From contig CAYJOD010000004.1 in the NCBI GenBank assembly GCA_964371655.1, positions 1 through 64,000 of the forward strand: DNA of 64,000 nt, in the 5' to 3' direction. Origin of the DNA: CAZGSN01 sp964371655 (GTDB lineage: Bacteria > Desulfobacterota > Binatia > HRBIN30). Position numbers and translations under genes: made by a program. Positions 24,202 to 34,824 of the stretch are shown one piece after another (positions within the stretch are counted from its first letter, which is position 1; each line of letters starts with the position of its first letter). The notes beneath the pieces were generated by a model. That model was given only the letters and a program-made list of their open reading frames with translations, was not told the origin of the DNA and did no database searches.

Positions 24202-26031
24202 ATGAAGGCGCAGGACCAATCATCGCGCCGGCCCTCGCCAGCGTCGACCGCGCGAGGCGTGCCGGCAGGTGATGAGCCCGCCCGCTTGGAAGAGAGACTC
24301 GAGCGGATGGAGCAGGCCCTCACTACGCTCAGTCAGCGCGTCCGCGACCTGGAAGCCAAGCCACCCAGCGTGGCGGGCGAGGTGCCAAGCCGGGGGGACG
24401 AGGCGGATAGGACGCTGAGCCCTGCTTCCGCCAACTCGGATGTTTGGGATCTCAGCGTGTTTCTGGCCCTCATGGGTCGGACGTTCATGGTCTTCGGTGG
24501 CGCCTTCCTGCTACGCGCATTGACCGACTCCGGGCAATTGCCGCGGGCTGGCGGCATAGCAGCAGGGCTTGCCTACGCCGTCACCTGGTTCTTCGCGACC
24601 GATCGCGCCGCCGGCCGCGGGCGCCGGATGAGCAGCAACTTCCATGGCTTCTCGGGGGTTGCCATCGGCCTGCCGCTACTGTGGGAAGCTTCGACCCGGT
24701 TCGGTTTTCTGTCGCCTGCTGCAAGCGCGGCGGCGTTGGCAGGCCTTACCAGCCTGGCATTCGCAGTCGCCTGGCACCGCAATCTGCACGGGCTGGCGGG
24801 CTTCGCGATGCTGGCCTCGATGGCCACGGCGCTTGATCTGGTGCGCGTCACCGGACAATTCATCCCCTTTGCCGTACTGCTCACGGTGATCGGTGTCGTC
24901 ACTCTGTGGCTGGGCTACGAGCGTGATTGGTACTGGCTGCGTTGGCCGGCGGCGGTCGTGACCGACGTCGTGGTCGCGGCTCTAGCCATGCCGGGATTAA
25001 CCACGGAGAGCGTCGAACGGCCGGCGGTTGTCATAGCTGTACAGCTATTCTTACTCGCAACCTATGCCGGTTCGGTGGCAACGCGCACGCTGCTGCGTCG
25101 TCGGGGCGTGATTCCGTTCGAGGTCGTGCAGACATTGGCCGTGCTCGTCGTCGGGCTCGGCGGGGCGGTTCTCGTAGCCCACTCAAGCGGCGCCGGAGAA
25201 ACCGCGCTCGGGATCGCCAGCGCGATTCTCGGCGCCGGCGCGTACGCGGCGGCGTTCACGTGTTGGATGTCGCGGCACGATCTGCGCACCAATTTTTATT
25301 TCTATGCGGCAATTGCGCTGGTGCTGACACTGACTGCTTGTGGTGTGCTGCTGCATGGGCCCGCCTTGATCGTCGTCTTAGCCGGCCTAGCCGTGCTGAC
25401 GGCGTGGGTGGCGTATCGAGTCTCAGTGCCGGTTCTGATCATCCACAGTGCGGCGTATTGTGTCGTCGCCGCCGTCGTATCGGGTCTGCTCACGTTGGTA
25501 GCAACGGCATTCTTGCTAGCCCCGACCGCTGATTGGTCCGCGCCCGCTGCCTCCGCGTGGATCATACTAGCTGCGACGGCGATCTGTATCGCCATCCCGC
25601 GGGTGCCTTCGGAGCGCGCCCCGGCGGCGCTCGTCAGTATTCCACGCCTGGTCCTCGGTCTGCTCTTGTTGTCCGGAAGCGGTGCGGTGGTCGTCACCAT
25701 CCTAGCCCCGGCCATCGCTGGAACTCCGGCCGTAGCCGGGGTTCTGGCGACACTGCGGACGGCCGTGCTTGCCGTGGCAACCGTGCTGCTGGCCGGCGCA
25801 CGGCGATACGAGCGCACGGAAGAGCTCGGCTGGCTGCTCTATCCGGTCCTCGGCGTCAGCTTTCTCAAGCTGCTGGTCGAGGACTTTCGTTACTCCGAAC
25901 CGGTCACGCTGTTCATTGCCCTTGGCTTATTCGGGGCGGCGCTGGTCATCACCGCCAGTCTCGTCAAGCGCAGCGCTCGATCCGAAGAAGCAGCCGCACC
26001 AAGCAGAGACGACGGCGCGCATTCTTACTGA
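24202..26031 (+). CDS. Large polytopic membrane protein (DUF2339-like)
   Basis: A 609-residue protein: a soluble, charged N-terminus with a short coiled coil (RLEERLERMEQALTTLSQRVRDLE, about residues 30-53) followed by roughly 16-18 hydrophobic segments from ~95 to 590. The layout (coiled coil then many helices, little loop sequence) resembles DUF2339 proteins, whose role is unknown. The ATG at 24202 is preferred to the TTG at 24148. No operon partner on this strand. Family placement is tentative. Confidence 0.7.
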   Translation: MKAQDQSSRRPSPASTARGVPAGDEPARLEERLERMEQALTTLSQRVRDLEAKPPSVAGEVPSRGDEADRTLSPASANSDVWDLSVFLALMGRTFMVFGGAFLLRALTDSGQLPRAGGIAAGLAYAVTWFFATDRAAGRGRRMSSNFHGFSGVAIGLPLLWEASTRFGFLSPAASAAALAGLTSLAFAVAWHRNLHGLAGFAMLASMATALDLVRVTGQFIPFAVLLTVIGVVTLWLGYERDWYWLRWPAAVVTDVVVAALAMPGLTTESVERPAVVIAVQLFLLATYAGSVATRTLLRRRGVIPFEVVQTLAVLVVGLGGAVLVAHSSGAGETALGIASAILGAGAYAAAFTCWMSRHDLRTNFYFYAAIALVLTLTACGVLLHGPALIVVLAGLAVLTAWVAYRVSVPVLIIHSAAYCVVAAVVSGLLTLVATAFLLAPTADWSAPAASAWIILAATAICIAIPRVPSERAPAALVSIPRLVLGLLLLSGSGAVVVTILAPAIAGTPAVAGVLATLRTAVLAVATVLLAGARRYERTEELGWLLYPVLGVSFLKLLVEDFRYSEPVTLFIALGLFGAALVITASLVKRSARSEEAAAPSRDDGAHSY

Positions 26032-26054
26032 GCCTCGCGAAATATGGTGACAGC

Positions 26055-26190
26055 GAAGCGCCCTTCGATACGCCGCCACGAAATGGCGGCGATTCAGGGC
26101 GAACGGTCATTCGTGGCTCCCAATCAAGGTCTCCCGTTCGCCTCGAGGCCCCATCTTTTCAGGGGCCGTATCGAGGGGCGCACTTGGGTA
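26055..26190. repeat. Decayed palindromes (gcccttcga...gggcgaacgg type)
   Basis: gcccttcgatacgccgcc pairs loosely with ggcggcgattcagggcgaac (to 26105), and a second weaker hairpin (cctcgaggccccatctt / ggggccgtatcgagg) follows. The gap 26032-26302 has no gene. Confidence 0.45.
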
Positions 26191-26302
26191 AGCCTATTAT
26201 GCGAGACTCCGTAAGGACGACGGCGAGCGCTGTCCGAGTGCGGCGACAGGGTGAGGGAGATGACGCGCTTGAAGCCGTCTACGCCGCGGTCGTTTGATGC
26301 GC

Positions 26303-27094
26303 TCACCACAGCTTGATCTGTTGCACGATACCGAAGAGCCCGCCGAATTGGTCGCCACCGCGGAGCAAGCCGTACAGCCCATTCACGGAGAGGCTTAGAG
26401 TATCGGTGGCGGCCCAACTGATGCTGGCCAGGGCGGTCGCTTGATTCGGATCGGGGGAGGTGTACAGCACCGCGCCGATACCACCGCCGACGGACCAGTG
26501 CTCGGTAGCGTCGAGCGGCAGATCGAGGTTTACCCCAAGCTCCGCAGCGCTTGGCTGCGGCGCGCCCGCGCTGCCTCGTGGATCGCGCAGGCCGCCGGCG
26601 TTCAGGACCACATGGTTGTGCCGGAACCGAAACCCCAGCAGCAGCAATCCTTCGACCCCGACGCCCTGTGCATTGCGCGCAATCGGGATCTTGGGTCCTG
26701 CCTGAAGACCCAACGCCCATGCGCTGTCGTCATCGTCGTCAGCGTAGTCGATGAGGCCGACCTTCAGCGATGTCCACAGATTGTCCGGCGAGAAACGATT
26801 GAGCTTGAGGGTGTTCTGGTTGGGGCCGGCAACGGCCGAGTCACCGTCGATGTCGAGCTCGACGCTCTTCGAGAGCCCGAGGGCGAGCTCGAAATCCGGC
26901 ACCGACAAGCGGTAGGCATCCTCGCCGCGGACAATGCCAAACTCGTAGTCCTGCTCGAAGACGCCCGGCTCTTGGAATTCGAGGTCGGTCGGCTCGAAGA
27001 CGCGGCGCAGCGGGCGCGCCAGGGCGCTGGCCGGCCAGGCACAGAGCGCCCAAGACAACAGGCAGCAGATGGGCAGCCAACCGACGCGAGCCAA
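26303..27094 (-). CDS. Exported outer-membrane-type protein, uncharacterised
   Basis: A 263-residue protein with a signal peptide (residues 1-26, ending ASALA). The rest has alternating hydrophobic/polar strands (SVELDIDGDSAV, GLQAGPKIPIA, LGFRFRHNHVVLNAGG, LSLSVNGLYGLL) and a C-terminal aromatic-free LW end, fitting a small beta-barrel of the transporter-like DUF3187/phenol-MetA type. Starts 8 bp after the fumarase stop on the same strand, so it is probably co-transcribed; the functional link is unclear. Confidence 0.6.
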   Translation of the reverse strand: MARVGWLPICCLLSWALCAWPASALARPLRRVFEPTDLEFQEPGVFEQDYEFGIVRGEDAYRLSVPDFELALGLSKSVELDIDGDSAVAGPNQNTLKLNRFSPDNLWTSLKVGLIDYADDDDDSAWALGLQAGPKIPIARNAQGVGVEGLLLLGFRFRHNHVVLNAGGLRDPRGSAGAPQPSAAELGVNLDLPLDATEHWSVGGGIGAVLYTSPDPNQATALASISWAATDTLSLSVNGLYGLLRGGDQFGGLFGIVQQIKLW

Positions 27095-27102
27095 CGCCGA
27101 CT

Positions 27103-28713
<1,611 letters not shown>

Positions 28714-28929
28714 TGCCACCTCCTCGACCGCTGGATGTTGCCATGCGCCTAGCGTAGACGCGCGGCGCCGACAACGTCGTGATTGTGGTGCGGGCGGTGC
28801 GCCCCGCACGATAATTGCGATGCCTGTCGGCTCGACTCCCTCCTTCGAACGAAGGCAGCAAACGCGGCCGCCGTTGCCGGACGGTGGCGGTCGGGTGGAA
28901 TGGCAAACGCCGTGTGGCCACGCTTGGGT

Positions 28930-29052
28930 GAGGTTTTCTCAAGACCCACCGTACAGGGCGCGCCGCCGCGCGCCCCTACGAAGGAACCGAGGAACGCCGC
29001 ATGCCGTAGGGGCGCGCGGCGGCGCGCCCTGCCAGTTTTGAAGCAACCTCTC
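28930..29052. repeat. REP doublet element (complete copy)
   Basis: Ends gaggttttctcaagac (28930) and ccagttttgaagcaacctc (29033-29051) are imperfect inverses. Inside are an inverted hairpin (28956-28979) and a GTAG hairpin (29006-29029) with a 26-bp spacer. It is the fullest copy of the family in this window. The gap 28714-29160 has no gene of its own. Confidence 0.88.
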
Positions 29053-29160
29053 GCGGTCGCGGCTACGCTGCTTGTCCCGCCGCGGCTGCGAGGAAGGCAA
29101 ACGCAGCCGCCGTTGCCAATGGACTTGTTCGCTCTCACCTCGCATGTCTATGGGTCTTGT

Positions 29161-30330
29161 ATGCATGCTTCTCTGTGGACGTTGCTCACGCTGCTTCTTG
29201 CGCCTCCCGCCATCGCGGCTGGATTGCCTCTGCAGCAGCTCGCGCTCACGCATGTCGGCGCTGACCAGGGCGTGTTCGTGCAGGCGGAAGATGGAACCAT
29301 CCTCGCCGCGCAACGAGAAACCCGCCCCGTCCACCCAGCGTCGGTCACCAAGGTGGCGACGAGTCTGGCTCTGCTCGAACGACTGGGACCGGACTATCGT
29401 TTCGAGACCCAGGTGTTCGGCGACGGCCCCCTCCGCAACGGCCGACTCGACGGCGACCTCGTCGTCGAAGCGAACGGCGATCCGTTCTTCGTGTTCGAGG
29501 ATGCCTTCCTCATCTTGCGCAAGTTGCACGCCCTGGGGCTGCGTGAAGTTCGCGGCGATGTACGCGTGCGCGGACCCTGGATGTTCAACTGGCAAGACGA
29601 TCCGGCGGCACGCAGGCTCAAGCGCGCTCTACAGGGATTGGATGGCGCCGAGGCCTGGGCGGCGCTCGGAGAGTCGCGTGTATGCTTGAGCGGGATGGCT
29701 TTGCGATTTCGTCCGGCGCCCGCACCACAGGCGGCCGGCAAGACCCTGCTCAGGTACCACTCGCCGCCGCTGCTGACGATCGTCAAGGCGCTCAACGGCT
29801 ATTCGAATAACGTCTTTCACCCGCTCTCGGATCGCATCGGTGGGGCGCAAGCGGTGGAGGCGAGCATGCGCGCCCATCTGCCGGCCGCTCTAGGCTCGGA
29901 GGTGACGATCACCAATGCCGCCGGCGCCGATGAGAACAACCGTGTGAGCCCGCGTGCCGCGGTTGCGATTCTGTGGCAGCTGCAGACGTATCTGCGCACG
30001 GTCAATCGTCAGCTCAGCGACGTCTTGCCGGTTAACGGTTCCGATCTCGGTACCCTACAAGAGCGGCTGCTCGAGGCGCCTTACCGTGGCCGCGTCGTCG
30101 GCAAGACCGGAACCTTCGGCTCGGTCGGTGCCTCGGCCCTGGTGGGAGTCCTGCGCACGCCCGAGTACGGGCGGATCGCCTTCGCGGTGCTCAATAGCTG
30201 GGTGCCGGTTCCGGAAGCGCGACAGCGGCAAGACGCATTTGTGCGCGCCCTGATCGACGCGACTCATGCCGACGCGTGGGACTACGCGCCCGAGCGCAAG
30301 CCCATCTTCGCCGAGGCCCGCGTCGAGTAG
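29161..30330 (+). CDS. dacB: D-alanyl-D-alanine carboxypeptidase/endopeptidase (PBP4, S13)
   Basis: A 389-residue periplasmic penicillin-binding protein of the S13 type that trims peptidoglycan peptides. The start at ATG 29161 gives a good signal peptide (MHASLWTLL...AIAA); an ATG at 29119 is possible. The three active-site motifs are in order: SVTK (S61, K64), SNN (S215) and KTG (K315). It is shorter than E. coli PBP4 (477), mainly in the insert between SxxK and SxN, so one accessory domain is reduced. Downstream lies a fragment of another gene on the opposite strand overlapping its 3' end. Confidence 0.92.
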   Translation: MHASLWTLLTLLLAPPAIAAGLPLQQLALTHVGADQGVFVQAEDGTILAAQRETRPVHPASVTKVATSLALLERLGPDYRFETQVFGDGPLRNGRLDGDLVVEANGDPFFVFEDAFLILRKLHALGLREVRGDVRVRGPWMFNWQDDPAARRLKRALQGLDGAEAWAALGESRVCLSGMALRFRPAPAPQAAGKTLLRYHSPPLLTIVKALNGYSNNVFHPLSDRIGGAQAVEASMRAHLPAALGSEVTITNAAGADENNRVSPRAAVAILWQLQTYLRTVNRQLSDVLPVNGSDLGTLQERLLEAPYRGRVVGKTGTFGSVGASALVGVLRTPEYGRIAFAVLNSWVPVPEARQRQDAFVRALIDATHADAWDYAPERKPIFAEARVE

Positions 30331-30339
30331 GCAAGGGTC

Positions 30340-30490
30340 CGCGGCGGTGGCTCGTGTGCGTTCGAGTACAGGTTGATCAAACTCACCCCGGCGATGACCA
30401 GCGTCATGGCGCCGACGACGGGTAGATTCAGCGCCTCCTCGTAAAGCACCCAACCCAACCCTGTGATCGCGAGCACGCGCCGCCGCCACT
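30340..30490 (-). pseudogene. EamA/DMT transporter C-terminal fragment
   Basis: About 45 codons reading ITGLGWVLYEEALNLPVVG then MTLVIAGVSLINL match the last two helices of EamA (drug/metabolite transporter) proteins. The in-frame TAG upstream and the absence of the other eight helices show a remnant. The open frame continues to 30282, overlapping the PBP4 gene end. Confidence 0.6.
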
Positions 30491-30615
30491 CTTCTCTTGG
30501 CTATGCGGCGTCGGTCGTGATTGACTAGGACGGCGACATCGGAGACGAGGAAGGGGGGGCGGGATGTCGGAATGCGAATCGCCGCGTGGTGGGCGGTAGG
30601 AGAGGGTGACGAGAC

Positions 30616-31782
30616 GTGCTGTGGACTTCGGCAATTTCAACGGAGGAGGACTTGCGTACGGCGTTCACGGAGGCCGTACGCGACGTGCAGGGCCAGCTCG
30701 GCGGTGCGGCCGCGGATCTCGTCGTGCTGTTCATCTCCGCGCATCACGCGCCTGCGTACGGGGCGGTTTCCGGTTTGTTGCGGTCGATGTTCCCGGGGGC
30801 GCAATGCATCGGGTGCTCGGCGGGCGGTATCATCGGTGCCGGGCGCGAAGTCGAGCAGGCGCCGGCTCTGTCGATCACGGCGGCGGTGTTGCCGGGCGTG
30901 CAGATCATCCCGTTCCATCTGTACTCGGCGGATCTTCCCACGGGGTGGACGAACCAGTTCAACCTGGCGAGCGACGAGCCGCCGCACTTCGTTTTGCTCC
31001 CCGACCCGTTCAGCTTCGACGTCGAAGCTTTGGCGGGCGCGCTCGACCGCGCTTTCCCGGCCAGCACCAAGATCGGCGGCCTCGCCAGCGCCGCGGCGCG
31101 CCCGGGAATGAATGCGCTGTTCTTGAACGACCAGACGCAGCGCTCCGGAGCTGTCGGGGTGGCGCTGTCGGGCAACATCGAAGTCGACACGGTGGTGGCA
31201 CAGGGTTGCCGGCCGATCGCGCATCCGATGTTCGTCACTCGGTGCCAGGGTAACATCTTGTACGAGCTCGACGGGGAGCCGTGCATGAGGGCGTTGCAGC
31301 GTACGTACGAAACGCTGTCGCGTGAGGATCAACAGCTCGCGCGACAATCTCTGTTTCTCGGCATCGTGATGGAAGAGGACCGGCAGGAGTACCGACGCGG
31401 CGACTTCCTCATCCGCAACATCATTGGCACCGACCGCGAGCGCGAGGCTCTCGCCCTCGGAGCTGTGCTGCGGGAAAACCAGGTCGTGCAGTTCCACCTG
31501 CGTGACGCGGCGACGTCGGCTGACGACATCGATCAGCTGCTGCGCCACTACAGCGCCGAGCGCTCTGCCGATGCGGCGCGCGGTGCCCTGCTGTTTTCCT
31601 GTCTGGGACGTGGCACCCGTCTCTACGGCGAACCCGATCACGACTCGCGCATCCTACGCCGGCATCTCGGCGATATCCCCGTCGGCGGCTTCTTCTGCAG
31701 CGGCGAGATCGGGCCGGTGAAAGGCACGACGTTCCTGCACGGCTACACCAGCGCGCTCGGTTTGTTTCGCAGCAAGCGTTGA
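30616..31782 (+). CDS. FIST domain protein
   Basis: A 388-residue FIST_N plus FIST_C protein; these are thought to be small-ligand sensory domains in signal transduction. The N half holds DLVVLFISAHH and CIGCSAGGIIGAGREVE; the C half holds GALLFSCLGRGTRLYG and IPVGGFFCSGEIGPV followed by LHGYTS, all typical of the family. There is no kinase or cyclase domain attached, and no signalling partner next to it. The GTG start is the first of the frame; a better signal further in was not seen. Confidence 0.88.
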   Translation: MLWTSAISTEEDLRTAFTEAVRDVQGQLGGAAADLVVLFISAHHAPAYGAVSGLLRSMFPGAQCIGCSAGGIIGAGREVEQAPALSITAAVLPGVQIIPFHLYSADLPTGWTNQFNLASDEPPHFVLLPDPFSFDVEALAGALDRAFPASTKIGGLASAAARPGMNALFLNDQTQRSGAVGVALSGNIEVDTVVAQGCRPIAHPMFVTRCQGNILYELDGEPCMRALQRTYETLSREDQQLARQSLFLGIVMEEDRQEYRRGDFLIRNIIGTDREREALALGAVLRENQVVQFHLRDAATSADDIDQLLRHYSAERSADAARGALLFSCLGRGTRLYGEPDHDSRILRRHLGDIPVGGFFCSGEIGPVKGTTFLHGYTSALGLFRSKR

Positions 31783-31847
31783 AGGAAGAGCCGTCGCGCC
31801 GGGGCCTCAGGCTGCGGGCGCGGGTAGCCCGCGTTTCTCACCAAGAC

Positions 31848-32003
31848 TTCACCGCAGAGACGCAGAGGCGCGGAGAAGAGGATGTTCCGAGAACAATTGC
31901 ACATCTGCTGAAACAGCAGAGTGCACGGAATCGATCCGGCCAAAATCCTGAGTTCTTCCAACCATCCAAAGCTTTCTCTGCTTCTCTGCGTCTCTGCGGT
32001 GAG
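31848..32003. repeat. Dispersed palindrome (ttcaccgcagagacgcagag family)
   Basis: Left arm ttcaccgcagagacgcagag (31848) and right arm ctctgcgtctctgcggtga (to 32003) are inverse, ~110 bp apart. A sister copy is at 60983-61066. The rest of 31783-32135 is empty. Confidence 0.8.
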
Positions 32004-32135
32004 AAATCCAGGGTAGTTGCTCACTTTTGGGGAGCTGTATTCAGACGTGCTAGGGGATATGCGTGTAGATCGCTCAGACCCTTGCGGTGAACCTGCGCCA
32101 GGGGCCGTGTTGCGTGGTCCCGAAGGAGGGGTGTC

Positions 32136-33623
32136 ATGACATATTACGAACGGATGAGCGCGCTCGACGCGTCGTTTCTCGGTCTCGAAGACGGCAACTG
32201 TCACATGCACGTCGGCGCGGTGATGTTGTTCGAAGCCGCGCCGCTGCGCAGCGCCGACGGCAGCATTGATATCGAGCGTATACGCCGGGCCGTGCAGGCG
32301 CGCCTACATCTAGTGCCGCGTTTCCGACAACGGGTACTTTTCGTTCCCTACGAGCGCATGCCCGTGTGGGCCGATGAAGACCGCTTCCACCTCGACTATC
32401 ACGTGCGCCACACCGCCCTGCCTCATCCCGGCAATGAGCGTGAGTTGAAGCGCCTGGTCGGTCGGATCATGTCGCAGCCGCTCGATCGCAAGCGCCCGCT
32501 ATGGGAGATATGGGTGGTCGAAGGGCTGCAGGACGATCGCGTCGCGCTGCTGAGCAAGACACATCATTGTATGGTGGATGGCATCTCCGGAGCCGATCTG
32601 ATGTCGGTCATCCTCAGCCCGTTCCCTGATTCCGAGCCCGGTACCCCACAGCCGTGGAAGCCGCGCCCGCGCCCGGGTAACGCTCAGCTCGTCCTCGACG
32701 CGGTGTCGCGCCGTGTCGCCCAGCCGCTCGAAGCCGCGCGGGTGATGTACGAAATGTTGAGTGACGAGCACAAGATCGGCGAGCTCGTCGATTCCGTGGA
32801 AGCGGTCATTCAAACTCTCACCCCCGCGCTGAGTCCGGTGTCGCGCACGCCGATCAACGTCGAGATCGGGCCCTACCGTCGCTTCGACTGGACACAGATG
32901 CGCGTCGGCGACTTGAAAGCGGTGAAGAATGCCCTCGGCGGTACGCTGAACGACGTCGTCCTCGCTGTCGTTGCCGCCGGCTTGCGCAGCTTCTTTGCGC
33001 AGCGCGGCGTCGACCCGGACGAGTTGGAGATCCGCGCCATGGTGCCGGTCAGCGTGCGCACCGAAGAGCAGCGCGGCACCCTCGGCAACCGCGTCAGTCA
33101 GATGGCGGTACCGCTGCCTGTGCACATCGCCGACGCGCTCGAGCGTCTGCAGGCCGTGCGCCGGACGACGCACGACGTCAAAGACTCCAAGCAAGCCCTG
33201 GGGGCGCAGGTGCTGACGACCATCAGCGAGTGGGCAGTGCCGACTCTGCTCGTGCAGGCCGTGCGCCTGGCGAACCGAGCCCGGCCGTACAACCTGATCG
33301 TCACCAACGTACCCGGGCCGCAGATTCCGCTCTACCTGCTTGGAGCCGAAATGAAGACCGCCTATCCGGTCGTGCCGCTCTTCGAGAACATGGCCCTGGT
33401 GGTGGGGTTGTTCAGTTACAACGGCGGCCTGTTCTGGGGCATCAACAGCGACTGGGAGCAGCTTCCAGACTTACACGACTTCGTCCTCGCCCTGGAAGCA
33501 GGGTTCAAGGAGATCGAGGAAATGGCGCGGGTGGCCGCGAGCGCGCTGGCGTCCAAGCGGGCGAAGCGTTCACATCGCAGGAATCTCGGCGCGACTGGAG
33601 CTGTGACGGCATCCGACCTATAG
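32136..33623 (+). CDS. WS/DGAT-type O-acyltransferase
   Basis: A 495-residue wax ester synthase/acyl-CoA:diacylglycerol acyltransferase. The N-terminal condensation-like domain holds the catalytic HHxxxDG as HHCMVDG (H143, H144, D148, G149). MSALDASFLGLED at the N-terminus and the C-terminal NVPGPQIPLYLLGAEM (PLW/NVPG block) are family marks. The enzyme esterifies acyl-CoA to long-chain alcohols or diacylglycerol, making wax esters or triacylglycerol as storage. A good ribosome-binding site (aaggaggggtgtc) precedes the ATG. The ClpP-like gene follows after 34 bp. Confidence 0.93.
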   Translation: MTYYERMSALDASFLGLEDGNCHMHVGAVMLFEAAPLRSADGSIDIERIRRAVQARLHLVPRFRQRVLFVPYERMPVWADEDRFHLDYHVRHTALPHPGNERELKRLVGRIMSQPLDRKRPLWEIWVVEGLQDDRVALLSKTHHCMVDGISGADLMSVILSPFPDSEPGTPQPWKPRPRPGNAQLVLDAVSRRVAQPLEAARVMYEMLSDEHKIGELVDSVEAVIQTLTPALSPVSRTPINVEIGPYRRFDWTQMRVGDLKAVKNALGGTLNDVVLAVVAAGLRSFFAQRGVDPDELEIRAMVPVSVRTEEQRGTLGNRVSQMAVPLPVHIADALERLQAVRRTTHDVKDSKQALGAQVLTTISEWAVPTLLVQAVRLANRARPYNLIVTNVPGPQIPLYLLGAEMKTAYPVVPLFENMALVVGLFSYNGGLFWGINSDWEQLPDLHDFVLALEAGFKEIEEMARVAASALASKRAKRSHRRNLGATGAVTASDL

Positions 33624-33657
33624 GTCGGGTGCGACGAATCGAGAAGGTGGAGGACCT

Positions 33658-34266
33658 ATGATGAATGCTGACCCGACCGACGCTCTTCCTGCGCCCCCGC
33701 AGCCGTGGATTACCAACCGGCTGCTGGAATCTCGCATCGTCCTGATCGTCGGCGAGGTCGATAACCGTCTAGCCGAAAACGTGACGGCGCAGCTCCTGGC
33801 GCTGGCGGCGGAGTCCAACGATCCGATTCGCTTGTTCATCCATTCCAATGGCGGTCACGTCGAGTCGGGGGATACCATCCACGACATGGTGCGCTTCATC
33901 GGCCCGCGGGTCTTGATGATCGGCACCGGCTGGGTTGCCAGCGCCGGCACACACATCTACCTTTCCGTACCCAAGCAAGACCGCTTCTGCTTGCCGAACA
34001 CGCGCTTCATGATTCATCAGCCGCTTGGTGGAATGGGCGGCCGCGCCACGGAGATCAAGATCGAAGCCGAGGAAATCCTGCGTGCCAAGGACCGCCTGAT
34101 CCGCACCATCGCCGACGCCACCGGCCAATCGGTGGACAAGGTGCGGCGCGACACCGACCACAACCACTGGATGTCACCTGAGGAAGCCAAGGAGTACGGC
34201 ATCGTTGGGAGCGTCATCCGCACGATGTCCGAGCTCCCGGAGCTGAAACGAACCTCGAAGAGCTAA
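33658..34266 (+). CDS. ClpP-family serine protease with S-H-N active site
   Basis: A 202-residue ClpP-fold protein. The catalytic Ser is in WVASAG (S95) and His in MIHQP (H120). At the third triad position, where ClpP reads DTDRD, this one reads DTDHN, so the Asp is Asn169 and the neighbouring oligomer-sensor Arg is His168. The same Asp-to-Asn change is known in Listeria ClpP1, which depends on a partner ClpP. The N-terminus lacks the usual MP...R/Y axial loop block. No clpX or clpA is nearby. A good ribosome-binding site (ggtggagg) precedes ATG 33658, with a second ATG next to it. Confidence 0.88.
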   Translation: MMNADPTDALPAPPQPWITNRLLESRIVLIVGEVDNRLAENVTAQLLALAAESNDPIRLFIHSNGGHVESGDTIHDMVRFIGPRVLMIGTGWVASAGTHIYLSVPKQDRFCLPNTRFMIHQPLGGMGGRATEIKIEAEEILRAKDRLIRTIADATGQSVDKVRRDTDHNHWMSPEEAKEYGIVGSVIRTMSELPELKRTSKS

Positions 34267-34298
34267 GCGAGGGTCCGAGGGGTCAAGGGTTCGAGGGG

Positions 34299-34434
34299 CT
34301 TTGCACAAAAGCGCAATTTCACCGCGACGACCGACTCGTCATGCCGGCGAAAGCCGGCATCCAGGCTCTGCGGATGGCTGGATCCCGGCTTTCGCCGGGA
34401 TGACGGCTGAGCAATTCCGAGCCTTTGTGCAAAG
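34299..34434. repeat. Nested palindromic element (gtcatgccggcgaaag family)
   Basis: Inner arms cgtcatgccggcgaaagccg (34336) and cggctttcgccgggatgacg (to 34406), outer arms ctttgcacaaa (34299) and tttgtgcaaag (34424-34434). Common intergenic repeat type. The rest of 34267-34730 contains no gene. Confidence 0.85.
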
Positions 34435-34524
34435 CCGGTTCGAGGGTTCAAAGGTTTGATGGCTCCCGCATTGATGCGGGACAGTGAGTACCTTCCAGTA
34501 CGCTTGCCGCTGCAGGTCGTCGCA

Positions 34525-34558
34525 GAGCCGCGACCGTGAGGGAGCGGTGATTCATGGG
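34525..34558. repeat. 34-bp dispersed repeat, copy 2
   Basis: gagccgcgaccgtgagggag and following bases match 8637-8670 with two differences. Confidence 0.75.
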
Positions 34559-34731
34559 CTACCCCTCACGCTAGCCGTGCCCCGTTGGGAGTGCGGGCCG
34601 CGCAATGCGCTTCCAATCACGAGTCCAGCCTCTGCCTACAGACGCAGCAAGCGCCCATTGTACGGGCAGCGGTGAAGGATCGCGTCCGCGTGAGGCCGTC
34701 GAGTTCGGTGCGTGCTTCGTGTGTCCAATCC

Positions 34732-34747
34732 TGGCACCGCCATTGCA
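34732..34747 (+). promoter_or_regulatory. Sigma-54 promoter of the porin-glnB operon
   Basis: TGGCACcgccaTTGCA is a full match to the -24/-12 consensus (TGGCAC-N5-TTGCA) with exact spacing. The expected start of transcription is near 34758, 67 nt before the porin ATG. It implies RpoN control with an NtrC-like activator, fitting the PII gene in the same operon. Confidence 0.8.
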
Positions 34748-34824
34748 CCCTTGCCCGTCAACCTCCGGGCGTCTCTGCCGCGCGCGGAGGAGAATCCACC
34801 GGCAGAAGAGGAAAGGAGCAGGGG

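Noticed and set aside
22542..24323. A 593-codon minus-strand open frame crossing the N gap
   Set aside because: Antisense to the response regulator genes and passes through Ns and a REP element.
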